A stretch of 50,007 bases of DNA from CAZCVI01 sp964502145 (lineage in GTDB: Bacteria > Acidobacteriota > Aminicenantia > UBA2199): the NCBI GenBank assembly GCA_964502145.1, contig CAZCVI010000052.1, positions 1 through 50,007 on the forward strand. Reading direction: 5' to 3'. The notes beneath the pieces were generated by a model, which was not told the origin of the DNA, ran no database searches, and was given only the letters and a program-made list of their open reading frames with translations. Positions 15,329-24,027 of the stretch are shown here, piece by piece. The position numbers and the translations under genes are program-made. The number at the start of each line of letters is the position of its first letter. The stretch's first letter is position 1.

Positions 15329-17382
15329 TCACCGCCTCCTGTCCCTAAATTAAGCCGCGTCGTATCAGACCACGCGGTGTGGGTGCGCGCCTCCACCTTT
15401 AAAGTAACAGGGAAATCCGCCTGCAAAATCCATTGTATCGTCTCCGTACCATGCCCGGCAATACTTTTAATCAAACCGCGCTTCTTTCCTTCAATAATCT
15501 TGCATCCCTCGCCTTCTAAAGTGACTACCACGGGCAAAATTCGCTTGTTTCGCAGCCCCATAGCAGTCGGATAAGGCAAGAAACCACTATTTTCCACCCA
15601 GACTTTTACCCGATAAAGACCACTGCCAAGTTTTTTAACCTCGGTTTTAGCGATTTTGATGCGGGGTAACTGCGCTGCCAACTCCACTATCCAAGGCACC
15701 TGCCCAGCTAACAAACCAGCCACTATATTCGCGGGTGGGGTATTAAAAGCAAAAGGCACAATCCCGCCAATCTCCACTTCACCCAGTCCCGGATGTTTAA
15801 AAGACTTCCAAGGCACAAATCCCCGCCCAGCCATCTGGGAATCGCTGAAAGCCAACAAGGCCTTCTCCTTGGAATCCGCCCCGCCCTCGGCTTGTGGTTT
15901 AGACATTTGCTTCATCATCTCCGCCATTTTTGCCGTGGTTATTTTGCCATTTTTAACCATATCCATTAACATCTTGGCATTAATATCGGCTGGCGCAGCA
16001 GAAGATTTTAAAAATGCCGCGATCCGCTCCTCACCCAGAGCAAGAAAATCTTCACCGCTCATAGTCGCCAATTTCTCCGGGGTCAACTCCGGGCCTTTTT
16101 TCTCTTCCGCCAGTGGCGGTAGCGTCCAGAAATCCATGCTAAAAGAGGGTAACCCCAATTGATAATACGACCACAACTCAAAAGAGCCATCCTTGGCAGG
16201 TGCGGGTTCCAATCGTTTTTCATCCAGTTTACTTTTCTTGAGAAACTCTTTATACCTGTCGGCCAGAGTGGTGTAAAACTTCACATCCTCAGGTATAGGA
16301 TTCACGGCAGCGCCCAAACCAAGGAAACCAGCCACCATGCTCTCGGTTAATTCTATTCCCGCTGGTGCCATCACTTTTGCCTTCTCCATGACCTCAGCCA
16401 TAGTATAAGTCTTATTGGGATCAGCCCCCGCAGATTTGGCCAAACTTTCAGGTAGCTTTATTTTAGTTAAATCACTGATTTCCTTGCGACCGCCCTGGGG
16501 AGGAACCAAACAAAAATTCGTCTCACCAAAACAAACAGTCATAGCGATCTCAGGGTGTTGAAACACAAATTGAAACAAACCAAATACTTCCGCTTCACTA
16601 CCCGCCCAGAGCCCCCCATCAGTAGTATGAAATTTAAACAGGTGTGGAAAGTTGACCCCAATGTTCACGCCTCCCGGTCCGTCCTCGTTGTATAAGCCAT
16701 CGCCATCATTATCAATTCCCTCTGTATAAAGAGTATAAATCCCTTTTTCCCCTTTCGTCCAATCCGCTTTTTTTTGTAACCTCGGTTCTCCGGGCACAGG
16801 CATCCATTCGCCCATCGCGTCTTTAACCCGCATCATAGTAATCATGCCATTGCCATCCAGGTCATCCGGTCCATCTTCATCAGTGGCATCATCCAGATCA
16901 TCATTATAAGGAAGATGGTTACGAGAATCCAAACGTTGTGGTTTTAAAAAATACCGCGCTGCTGCATCCGGGTTTCCCATTGGCAGAAGATACCACGTTT
17001 TATCCTGGCGCACAGCCGCCTGTTCCACCACTAATCCCACCAAATAAAACGCTGCTTCTACGGCAATAGGCACATGTCCCTCCATATTGGCCACCACCAA
17101 TATCGCAGGCAAACGTTTCTGACTTTTATTCACTTCCGGCCCAATCTCCAGCAACAGCAACTCCTGGCCCCCCGGAGTAACTGCCAAACGGTGCAATTTC
17201 GCCACCTCTGGATGCGTCGCCACAAAATCCTTCAATATACTTACCACCTCTCCCGGCGCATGATAAGTAGCAAACGAAAGTTTATCCAGCCCGGTTGTTG
17301 CACCCACGGTGAAACAGTAAAAAAACACTAAACATAATAATATCACGCCAATTTTTTTGGGGGGATCAATACGCATTCTCAC
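15325..17382 (-). CDS. Secreted M14-like paralogue lacking catalytic residues
   Basis: A 685-residue homologue of the following gene, with a signal-like hydrophobic segment (IGVILLCLVFFYCFTVGA). Aligned by eye, the HGNE zinc motif has become NMEGHVPIAVE, with Glu101 and Val104 in the ligand positions. The third His position reads CFGETNF, NRN reads NIGVN, and the catalytic Glu position is Asp417 in SFSMDFW. All key residues are therefore replaced, while the fold and the Asp-rich loops (DDLDDATDEDGPDDLDGNG, GIDNDGDGLYNEDG) remain. A helical insertion at about 425-510 carries Met/Ala-rich segments. It is likely a non-catalytic partner or binding protein. AAGAGGTGAG precedes the ATG. It is the first gene of a coupled pair. 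Confidence 0.82.
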   Translation of the reverse strand: MRMRIDPPKKIGVILLCLVFFYCFTVGATTGLDKLSFATYHAPGEVVSILKDFVATHPEVAKLHRLAVTPGGQELLLLEIGPEVNKSQKRLPAILVVANMEGHVPIAVEAAFYLVGLVVEQAAVRQDKTWYLLPMGNPDAAARYFLKPQRLDSRNHLPYNDDLDDATDEDGPDDLDGNGMITMMRVKDAMGEWMPVPGEPRLQKKADWTKGEKGIYTLYTEGIDNDGDGLYNEDGPGGVNIGVNFPHLFKFHTTDGGLWAGSEAEVFGLFQFVFQHPEIAMTVCFGETNFCLVPPQGGRKEISDLTKIKLPESLAKSAGADPNKTYTMAEVMEKAKVMAPAGIELTESMVAGFLGLGAAVNPIPEDVKFYTTLADRYKEFLKKSKLDEKRLEPAPAKDGSFELWSYYQLGLPSFSMDFWTLPPLAEEKKGPELTPEKLATMSGEDFLALGEERIAAFLKSSAAPADINAKMLMDMVKNGKITTAKMAEMMKQMSKPQAEGGADSKEKALLAFSDSQMAGRGFVPWKSFKHPGLGEVEIGGIVPFAFNTPPANIVAGLLAGQVPWIVELAAQLPRIKIAKTEVKKLGSGLYRVKVWVENSGFLPYPTAMGLRNKRILPVVVTLEGEGCKIIEGKKRGLIKSIAGHGTETIQWILQADFPVTLKVEARTHTAWSDTTRLNLGTGGGE

Positions 17383-17597
17383 CTCTTTTTATTCCAATAT
17401 CGTTTTGCATTATATTTTTAATACCAGCCTTCATCACCAGCCTTTATTTCTTCTGTTCATGATCTATTTGTTTTCGTTTTACTTGCTATATACGCATAAT
17501 AAATGGCAATTGTTTTGTGCGTGCCCCCGTTCTCCTCCCTTTTATCCCCTTCCCTATTACCACCAAACGAAATTAAATTTTTAGACCCTTCGCAGGT
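17383..17597. other. Intergenic region between divergent units
   Basis: AT-rich spacer upstream of the M14 pair (minus) and the REC-Hpt gene (plus). A TATAAT-like box for the minus strand lies near 17410, but no matching -35 box is clear. A direct repeat of GGCTGGT/GGCTGG is visible on the minus strand. I see no gene. Confidence 0.4.
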
Positions 17598-17625
17598 TTT
17601 ACTTTAAAAAGTTCTGTGTTATAAT
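17598..17625 (+). promoter_or_regulatory. Extended -10 promoter of the REC-Hpt gene
   Basis: TATAAT at 17620-17625 is preceded by TG one base upstream. A weak -35 box, TTTACT, lies at 17598-17603 with a 16-base spacer. The predicted start is near 17632, giving a leader of about 95 bases. Confidence 0.6.
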
Positions 17626-17669
17626 AAAATTTCGTGCTGACAAGGCAGTGTTTGTACTATAACCTTTCA

Positions 17670-17708
17670 CTTAGGACCAAGGACAGCCGATCATGTCTCT
17701 GGCCTAAG
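17670..17708 (+). promoter_or_regulatory. Inverted repeat in the REC-Hpt leader
   Basis: CTTAGG-A-CCA (17670-17679) can pair with TGG-CCTAAG (17700-17708), nine pairs with one bulge, about 20 bases before the start codon. The likely ribosome binding site GAGGT lies just 3' of it. No T-tract follows. A role in translation control is possible but unproven. Confidence 0.35.
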
Positions 17709-17727
17709 AGTTTATAGCGAGGTAATC

Positions 17728-18597
17728 ATGGCAAAAAAAATTCTGGTTATCGAAGATGAAGAGAACCTGGCCCAACTGATACAGGCTTTTTTATCCAAAA
17801 ATGGCTACCAGGTTACTTATATTTCCGATGGCATCAACAGTTTGGATGATATTCGCAAAGAAGGCCCGGATCTCATTCTCACCGACCTGCTACTCCCCCG
17901 AATCCACGGCTTCGACATTTGCCGAACCGTTAAAAGCGACCGCGAACTCAAAGATATCCCCCTGATCATCATGACCGCAGTCTATAAAAACGCCATTCAC
18001 AAGTTAGAAGCCCGGAAACTGGGCATCAAAGACTTCGTGGAAAAGCCATTAAATCTTGACGAACTACTGGAAAAGATCCAACACTTCCTGGGCCCCGGTC
18101 AAACCGAAACAATTACCACCCCCCCGCCCCTGATAAACAGAAAAAGCGAGCCCCTCCCACGCACACCCCACCCAGAAAATCAAACTAACGCAAAAACAGC
18201 AACTAAACCCAGTGAAAAAGTACCAATTGTAAAAGAAGCCGAGATGAAGGAACAGATGCAATTGTTACAAGAAAACTACGCGGGCAAGCTCCCCAATCGC
18301 ATCCTCGAAATGGAAAAACTGTGGGAAAGTATCGTGCAAAAACATAATTCCGCCATCCTACTCACCAAACTACGCCGCGAGGTCCACACCCTTACCGGTT
18401 CCGGCGCCACTTTCGGGTTTAAAGAAATTAGCGATATTGCCAGAGATTTGGAACTGCAATTAGACATGATCATCGCAGAAGGGGAAACAACCATTGATTC
18501 CCGGAAAGATAAAATCTACAAACTGTTAGATAATATGAGACACCACCCCATTGTCTCCACTGAAATAGAAATCAACCGCCAAGGTAAAATTTTTTAA
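17728..18597 (+). CDS. Response regulator with C-terminal Hpt domain
   Basis: A 289-residue protein. The receiver domain spans residues 1-122 with the acidic pair in VIEDEE, phospho-acceptor Asp53 in LTDLLLP, Thr/Ala in MTAV and Lys in VEKP. A Pro/Thr/Lys-rich linker (about 125-175) leads to a helical Hpt-like domain with His220 in EVHTLTGSGATFGF. REC plus Hpt in one chain, without a DNA-binding or enzymatic output, suggests an intermediate in a phosphorelay. GAGGT lies about six bases before the ATG. A single-domain receiver gene follows 47 bases later, a plausible acceptor. Confidence 0.87.
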   Translation: MAKKILVIEDEENLAQLIQAFLSKNGYQVTYISDGINSLDDIRKEGPDLILTDLLLPRIHGFDICRTVKSDRELKDIPLIIMTAVYKNAIHKLEARKLGIKDFVEKPLNLDELLEKIQHFLGPGQTETITTPPPLINRKSEPLPRTPHPENQTNAKTATKPSEKVPIVKEAEMKEQMQLLQENYAGKLPNRILEMEKLWESIVQKHNSAILLTKLRREVHTLTGSGATFGFKEISDIARDLELQLDMIIAEGETTIDSRKDKIYKLLDNMRHHPIVSTEIEINRQGKIF

Positions 18598-18644
18598 GTT
18601 AAACTCCCCGTGACTATTCTTACATTTCCAACCCTTGAAAATGA

Positions 18645-19061
18645 ATGACAAAAAACAATGACAAACCATTACACCGCATCATGTATGTCGAGGATGACCC
18701 CGATCTTCAAGATATTGTAAGTTTAGGTTTAAAATTGGGCGGTAATTTTACCGTAAAAGTCTGTAGCTCAGGACAACAGGCATTGGAAGAGATTGTCGCC
18801 TTTCAACCTGACCTGGTGATCCTTGATGTAGTAATGCCTGAAATGAGCGGTCCCAAAACACTCGTAGAGTTGCGTAAAATCCCAGAAGCAGCCGACATCC
18901 CCATGGTATTTATGACCTCAAAGATTCAACCCGCCCAATTAACCCTATACAGAAACCTGGGCGCCATCGGAGTGATCAAAAAACCACTCAATCCAATGAA
19001 ACTCACCGCCCAAGTCCGCGCAATCTGGGAAAATCACCTAAAAGAAACAGATCAGACTTGA
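18645..19061 (+). CDS. Single-domain response regulator
   Basis: A 138-residue receiver-only protein: VEDDPD (acidic pocket), phospho-acceptor Asp61 in VILDVVMPEMSG, MTSK and IKKP. There is no output domain, so it acts through protein contact or as a phosphate carrier. It follows the REC-Hpt gene in the same orientation with a weak ribosome binding site and is probably in one transcript. The partner kinase may be one of the two kinases in this window, but nothing in the sequence proves that. Confidence 0.87.
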   Translation: MTKNNDKPLHRIMYVEDDPDLQDIVSLGLKLGGNFTVKVCSSGQQALEEIVAFQPDLVILDVVMPEMSGPKTLVELRKIPEAADIPMVFMTSKIQPAQLTLYRNLGAIGVIKKPLNPMKLTAQVRAIWENHLKETDQT

Positions 19062-19079
19062 ATATACCAGATTAAATCC

Positions 19080-20009
19080 TTATAGCCCCGTTTTTGCCAG
19101 CTCCTCAAACAAACGCTTCTGCTCGGCATCAATACTGCTTGGCAACTTAACCTGCAATTTAACCAACAGATTGCCATCCGTTTCATTTGCGCCAGCCGGT
19201 ACCCCTTTGCCTTTCACCCGCAACATTCCGTTGTTTTTCGAAAGCGGTGGCACTTTTAATTCAATTTCAGCGCCATCAATCGTGGCGATTTGAACCTTCC
19301 CGCCCAATACCATTTGTGTCAGCGTCACCTCCACATCCATAATAATATCTTTTCCTTTCAATTTAAACACCGGATGAGGGTCGATCATAATTTTACATAG
19401 AAGATCCCCCCGCTGTCCAGTCATGGGATTAACAGAACCCTTGGCTTTCAGGCGCAATTTTTGACCATCCCCAATTCCCCTGGGAATCGTGACTTCCATG
19501 GTTTCAACCCCACTACCAGTATCCAGTGAAATACGTTTGCGCCCTCCCATCACCACTTCATTGAGCGTTACATGCAATTCCACCTCTGCGGCTGGCGCTT
19601 CAGGTCCAGTTCCAAAATTGGCATTGTTAAACCCGTCCCCACCACCAAACCCACGGCTACCCCTGCGCCTCCCACTGTTAAAAATATCAGAGAAACTTCC
19701 GCTACCAGAAGAATTCCCAAACCCAAACTCCTTAAAAATACTGCTGATATCAAACCCTTTGAATATATCATCCCGTGAATATCGTTTGGAAAAGCCTTCC
19801 GCGCCAAAGGTATCATACTGTTTCCGTTTTTCATCATCACTGAGAACCGCATACGCTTCATTTATCTGTTTAAATTTCGCTTCAGCCCCCTTATTGTCCT
19901 TGTTGTGATCCGGGTGGTATTTAAGCGCTAATTTTCTGAATGCTTTTTTTATTTCTTCTTTACTCGCGTTTTTAGGAACGCCTAAGAGCTTGTAATAGTC
20001 TTCCGCCAT
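19080..20009 (-). CDS. cbpA: DnaJ-family co-chaperone, CbpA type
   Basis: A 309-residue J-protein. The J domain (residues 2-70) has HPD at 32-34. A Gly/Phe/Ser-rich linker follows at about 75-135, then two beta-rich C-terminal substrate domains (VTIPRGIGDGQKLRLKAKG, VTLTQMVLGGKVQIATIDG). There is no CXXCXGXG zinc domain, so it is type II (CbpA/DnaJB-like). It would stimulate DnaK ATPase and deliver clients. I chose ATG 20009, because AAGGAGG lies five bases upstream inside the longer frame that begins at 20027. The gene is alone, without dnaK or grpE nearby. Confidence 0.88.
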   Translation of the reverse strand: MAEDYYKLLGVPKNASKEEIKKAFRKLALKYHPDHNKDNKGAEAKFKQINEAYAVLSDDEKRKQYDTFGAEGFSKRYSRDDIFKGFDISSIFKEFGFGNSSGSGSFSDIFNSGRRRGSRGFGGGDGFNNANFGTGPEAPAAEVELHVTLNEVVMGGRKRISLDTGSGVETMEVTIPRGIGDGQKLRLKAKGSVNPMTGQRGDLLCKIMIDPHPVFKLKGKDIIMDVEVTLTQMVLGGKVQIATIDGAEIELKVPPLSKNNGMLRVKGKGVPAGANETDGNLLVKLQVKLPSSIDAEQKRLFEELAKTGL

Positions 20010-20088
20010 ATAATCCTCCTTGGCCATTGCATTGATTTCTTCCTGAGTTTATTTTTTACGAAAAATGCAACCATCTATAAGATTAAAA

Positions 20089-20117
20089 GATATAATCCAA
20101 AATGACGTAAATGTCAA
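20089..20117 (-). promoter_or_regulatory. Sigma-70 promoter of the J-protein gene
   Basis: On the minus strand TTGACA (20112-20117), 17 bases, TATATC (20089-20094). The leader is about 70 bases. No CIRCE or heat-shock sigma element is visible. Confidence 0.6.
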
Positions 20118-20132
20118 GTACCCCCCAAAACC

Positions 20133-21950
20133 CTAAGTTGCCGCCGGGAGATAAAGAGATACTGTGGTTCCTTTTCCCGGTTCCGATTCCACCGTAATAT
20201 GCCCCCCGTGTTTTTTGATAATAGAATAACAAATCGTTAATCCCAACCCTACCCCTTTACGACTGGTTTTCTGCTTGGTTGAGAAATAGGGATCAAATAC
20301 TTTTTCCATATTTTCAAATTTAATTCCACTGCCATTATCCCGCATCGAGAGTTTAACATATTGTCCTTTTTCCAATAAAAACCGGTTCCCCTCCTTGATA
20401 TCCACCTCAACCGTTTCATTTTCCGCCCGCACCCAGATTCGGCCCTCCCTTCCTGCCGGGATTGATTCCAAAGCATTGCAAAACATTTGTTCCAATACCT
20501 GAAGCAATTGTGATTCATCACCATATACCGGCACCAACCCCTCGCCGGACTCTATTTCATAATAAAAAGAGGAACCCGGATCCCCGCTGAAATCGTTAAG
20601 ACATGGCGGTTGCATTTTTTGCAAGAGCTGGGGAATGATAATCCTTTCTTTTTCCAGTGTTCCGCCGTGGGAAAAAATATTAAATTTCACCGCCAGCTCC
20701 AACGCTTTCTTCGATACCTCCTCCGCATTTACCAGATGCTTATAAGCCGTATCTCCACAGGGCACCTCTTGTCGTGCCAACTCCAGAGCCCCGATAATCT
20801 GCGCGAGAAGATTCTTAAAATCATGGGCCACACTATGCGCCAACAATCCAACAGATTCTATTTTTTTACTCTGCAAGTGTTCTCTTTCCAATGCTTTATG
20901 TTCCGATATATCTTTGGCTACACATACAATACCCGCCACCGTGCCCACATCATCCAACAATAGCGAACTTGAAAATAATACCGGTATCTCCTTGCCCATC
21001 CTCGTTTTTAAAACCAATTCACGGTTTTTCACCAGCCCCTCAGCCATAATTTCATTAAGAGGAATCTCACCAATCGGTTCAATCCCATCCCCTGGCTGAC
21101 CAAACAGCAGACTTAGAGGCTTTCCCTCAAGTTCCACTTCATCGTATCCCGACAAATCGACTGTCGTCTGGTTCACATTGGCAATCACCCCTTCCAAATT
21201 TAAAAGAATCAGACATTCAAACATCGTGGAAATAATATTATCGGCAGCAGTAATAGGCGTGACAGTCAAAAACTGATACCTACCAATAGCATACGCCGCC
21301 CCCACCGCCCAAATAAGCGCACACACATCCGCAATATCTGGAACCCAACGAAGCGAAAATACCGTGCAAATCACGTCAGTAAATGTACCCAAAGCAAGCG
21401 AGATCAAAACACTCACAAAAACAATTTTTGCCTGTTTTTTTAAAACCGAAAGGTGGGTGCGCCGAATAAGTTTTACATTCAAAAAAAGCCCGATTCCCAT
21501 GACCGTCAGATAATATAAATAAAGAAAATAAGGCCAAAAAGTCCTTCCTATTATCCCCCGCCATCCATACCACTCCTTAACTAAATCTACAATAATAAAA
21601 TTGGTCCACTGCTTATAAATCAAAACCAGAGGAACTCCAAGTATTAACAGGTAGAACCATTTTTTTTTCAATATGACCGTATCCCCTGTAAACGCCAACA
21701 TAAACCAAAGAAAAAAACCACCAAAAGCACACCAACCCAAGGCACCAATATTAAGAAACAACCGGGCAGAAGCTATCGAGCTGTCCGGGTTATGAAGCAC
21801 CACGTTGGAAAAACTCCAAAGTCCAAAACATAAAAATAACACCAAGCAAAGCCGGTTTACCACCGCCCGGGGATTTTGAATCCCAATATAAACAGCCAGG
21901 TAACAATAAGCGAGAAAGCAAAAAAAATGTAAGAATTGGAAGAAGCTCAT
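20133..21950 (-). CDS. Membrane-bound PAS sensor histidine kinase
   Basis: A 605-residue kinase. The first about 225 residues hold roughly seven hydrophobic segments and resemble the histidine kinase N-terminal 7TM region. A PAS domain (about 230-350) follows, with GYDEVELEGKPLSLLFG and the closing VCVAKDISEHKALE. The dimerisation helix has His376 in AHDFKNLLAQIIG, an HDFKN-type box. The HATPase_c domain has MFCNALESIPAG (N box), DNGSGIKFENMEKVFDPYFSTK and GVGLGLTIC. It has no attached receiver, so it needs a separate response regulator; the receivers at 17.7-19.1 kb are candidates by proximity only. The ribosome binding site is weak. Confidence 0.9.
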   Translation of the reverse strand: MSFFQFLHFFCFLAYCYLAVYIGIQNPRAVVNRLCLVLFLCFGLWSFSNVVLHNPDSSIASARLFLNIGALGWCAFGGFFLWFMLAFTGDTVILKKKWFYLLILGVPLVLIYKQWTNFIIVDLVKEWYGWRGIIGRTFWPYFLYLYYLTVMGIGLFLNVKLIRRTHLSVLKKQAKIVFVSVLISLALGTFTDVICTVFSLRWVPDIADVCALIWAVGAAYAIGRYQFLTVTPITAADNIISTMFECLILLNLEGVIANVNQTTVDLSGYDEVELEGKPLSLLFGQPGDGIEPIGEIPLNEIMAEGLVKNRELVLKTRMGKEIPVLFSSSLLLDDVGTVAGIVCVAKDISEHKALEREHLQSKKIESVGLLAHSVAHDFKNLLAQIIGALELARQEVPCGDTAYKHLVNAEEVSKKALELAVKFNIFSHGGTLEKERIIIPQLLQKMQPPCLNDFSGDPGSSFYYEIESGEGLVPVYGDESQLLQVLEQMFCNALESIPAGREGRIWVRAENETVEVDIKEGNRFLLEKGQYVKLSMRDNGSGIKFENMEKVFDPYFSTKQKTSRKGVGLGLTICYSIIKKHGGHITVESEPGKGTTVSLYLPAAT

Positions 21951-22273
21951 TGTTATGCGCCCACGTTAGTCCACCGAAAAATAGAAAAGAAACTTGGTCC
22001 GTTACGCCCCGGTAATTTTTCCAAAGACAAGCCCCCCTTGAAGAAAACCTTCAACCACTGGGCCATCAATACTAATCCATATTTCTTTTTTATTACCATC
22101 CCTGATATTTTATACGAATTTTCAGATTTTATCCACTATTTTCCCCAAGATTTCAAGAGGATTTCAAATTTTTACTTCATCCACCACAAAAACCTTATTC
22201 AGCTTGCAATAAAATTTTGCTTACCACAGACAAAAACACATAATGCCATTATGATTAAGAAGAATTTTGTTAC

Positions 22274-22296
22274 CCTGGGCCCATACCGGGCCCAGG
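22274..22296. other. Perfect 9-bp GC-rich hairpin in a 400-bp gap
   Basis: CCTGGGCCC (22274-22282) and GGGCCCAGG (22288-22296) flank a 5-base loop. It lies about 60 bases downstream of the flavoprotein gene stop on the minus strand. There is no T-tract on either side. It may be a terminator-like or RNA-stability structure. The rest of 21951-22352 is AT-rich with no gene that I can support. Confidence 0.6.
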
Positions 22297-22352
22297 TGCG
22301 ATTATTGTAATAAAAGAGTCAGTTCATAACCCCAAAACATTACACAATCATC

Positions 22353-23783
22353 CTATGAAATAGTACCCGTTGGCAATTTCATGGAAGAGGTGTCAAAATA
22401 CCTGGACAATTGCTCTTTCAATTCAGTCACCCTGTCCAGATGTTTTCCATACTCTACTTTTAACATATCAAGTTTTGCTAAGACCCTATTATATTCTTCA
22501 TGAAACGCAACGTTTCCCTTTTCCAAAATTTCTTCCACTTCCAACTTTAACGACCTCACGCTTTTTTGGGCTGTTTTTAAATACTCATCCTTTAAGAGGA
22601 TCAGATTTTTGAAGGCCGCTTCAAATTCACTTCTCAAAACCACCGTCTCTTTACTCACCATCATTGAATAGTCATTTTTCAATTCTAACATCAGGGATTT
22701 AACCGAGACAATATTCTCAATACGGTACGCATTCGCCCCGGCAAAAGTGAATCCATGCGCCAATTTCCCCAATCTGGCATTATTTAATGCCTGGGAGATA
22801 CAATACTGCGTCCGTTCTGCATCACAATGTTCCAAGCATTTCCAAGCACAACGAAACTTCTTGCGCATCCCCGCATCCACTTCACGGAGAAAACTATTTT
22901 TTATCGCCCTTCCAGGAAGTCCTACAGGACTTTTTATAATCACAATATCTTCTTCCTTGCAATTCACATAGGAGTCTTTAAAATTTTTATCTGCATCACA
23001 TTCATCCGTGGCCACAAACCGCGTCGCCATCTGTACTCCACTCGCTCCCAATTTGATAAATTTGTAAATATCCTGACCATTAAATATTCCCCCAGCCGCA
23101 ATCACAGGAATAGACCGGTTATATAGCACTTCAAATGGACGAATCTCTTCCACTACCTCGGGAATCAGCATTTCAAGCGCAAAAATGGGATCACCAATCT
23201 GGCTTTCCTTGAACCCCAAATGACCACCAGCCCGCGGTCCTTCTACAACAACCCCATCTGGAATATCGCCATAGTTCTTCTGCCAGTATTTAAAGATCAG
23301 ATTTGCCGCTCTTCCAGAACTTACAATCGGGACCACCTTAACATTGGCAGCCTTGAGACCAGCCAAAGGAATTCCCTTCAAAGGAAGTCCCGCGCCAAGG
23401 AAAACAATATCCACTTTCTCTTCAATCACCACCTGCAACAGATCATGGAAATCATTTAATGCCACCATGACATTCACGCCAAGGATACCCGTGCTCAATT
23501 CTCGTGCTTTCCTGATTTCCGCCCGCAAGGCGCGCTTATTTGCAGCAATACCATCGGAATAATAATCAGGCTCAAGCATCCCAATCGCATTGGCCGCAAT
23601 AACACCAATACCACCTTCTTTTGCCACCGCCGATGCCAGTCCCGACAGAGAAATACCAACCCCCATCCCTCCCTGAACTATGGGAATCGTGGCTACCACG
23701 TCACCAATCTTCAAATGCGGCATTTTTAGCTTATATATACTCAAATCATCTATTTTAAGTCCGGAAAATCTTCTAAAGGCCAT
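22353..23783 (-). CDS. Nitronate monooxygenase-family flavoprotein
   Basis: A 476-residue FMN-dependent TIM-barrel protein (NPD / enoyl-ACP reductase II-like family). The start is VQGGMGVGISLSGLASAVAKEGGIG, the FMN/catalytic loop is VVVEGPRAGGHLGF with the family His, and the phosphate-binding end is VIAAGGIFNG...GASGVQMATRF. A Cys cluster CAWKCLEHCDAERTQYC (about residues 310-326) matches the clostridial-type subfamily. After GANAYRIENIVSV (about 355) come about 110 residues of charged, probably coiled-coil helix not needed for the fold. The real substrate is unclear (nitronate or enoyl thioester). AAGGAG precedes the ATG. It has its own promoter. Confidence 0.85.
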   Translation of the reverse strand: MAFRRFSGLKIDDLSIYKLKMPHLKIGDVVATIPIVQGGMGVGISLSGLASAVAKEGGIGVIAANAIGMLEPDYYSDGIAANKRALRAEIRKARELSTGILGVNVMVALNDFHDLLQVVIEEKVDIVFLGAGLPLKGIPLAGLKAANVKVVPIVSSGRAANLIFKYWQKNYGDIPDGVVVEGPRAGGHLGFKESQIGDPIFALEMLIPEVVEEIRPFEVLYNRSIPVIAAGGIFNGQDIYKFIKLGASGVQMATRFVATDECDADKNFKDSYVNCKEEDIVIIKSPVGLPGRAIKNSFLREVDAGMRKKFRCAWKCLEHCDAERTQYCISQALNNARLGKLAHGFTFAGANAYRIENIVSVKSLMLELKNDYSMMVSKETVVLRSEFEAAFKNLILLKDEYLKTAQKSVRSLKLEVEEILEKGNVAFHEEYNRVLAKLDMLKVEYGKHLDRVTELKEQLSRYFDTSSMKLPTGTIS

Positions 23784-23846
23784 ACGTTTACTCCTTAAAA
23801 CAAAATATCAAATAGAAAATATAACGAAATTAATTTACCATGTAAT

Positions 23847-23875
23847 ATCATAATATAAATCACGCTATTTTTCAA
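23847..23875 (-). promoter_or_regulatory. Promoter of the flavoprotein gene
   Basis: On the minus strand TTGAAA (23870-23875), 17 bases, TATGAT (23847-23852). The predicted leader is about 57 bases. The remainder of 23876-24027 shows no clear feature. Confidence 0.6.
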
Positions 23876-24027
23876 ATGTTTTTTCGTGCAGATGCCATTT
23901 ATTTTCATTATCTGGGTGATTGAATTAATAATAAAATCATCGTCCTATCCGTTATAGCACCAACCAACACCACTATCCACAACTTTCCGCTCCACCGCTT
24001 GCCAGGAAATAGTACTGAATAAAAAAA

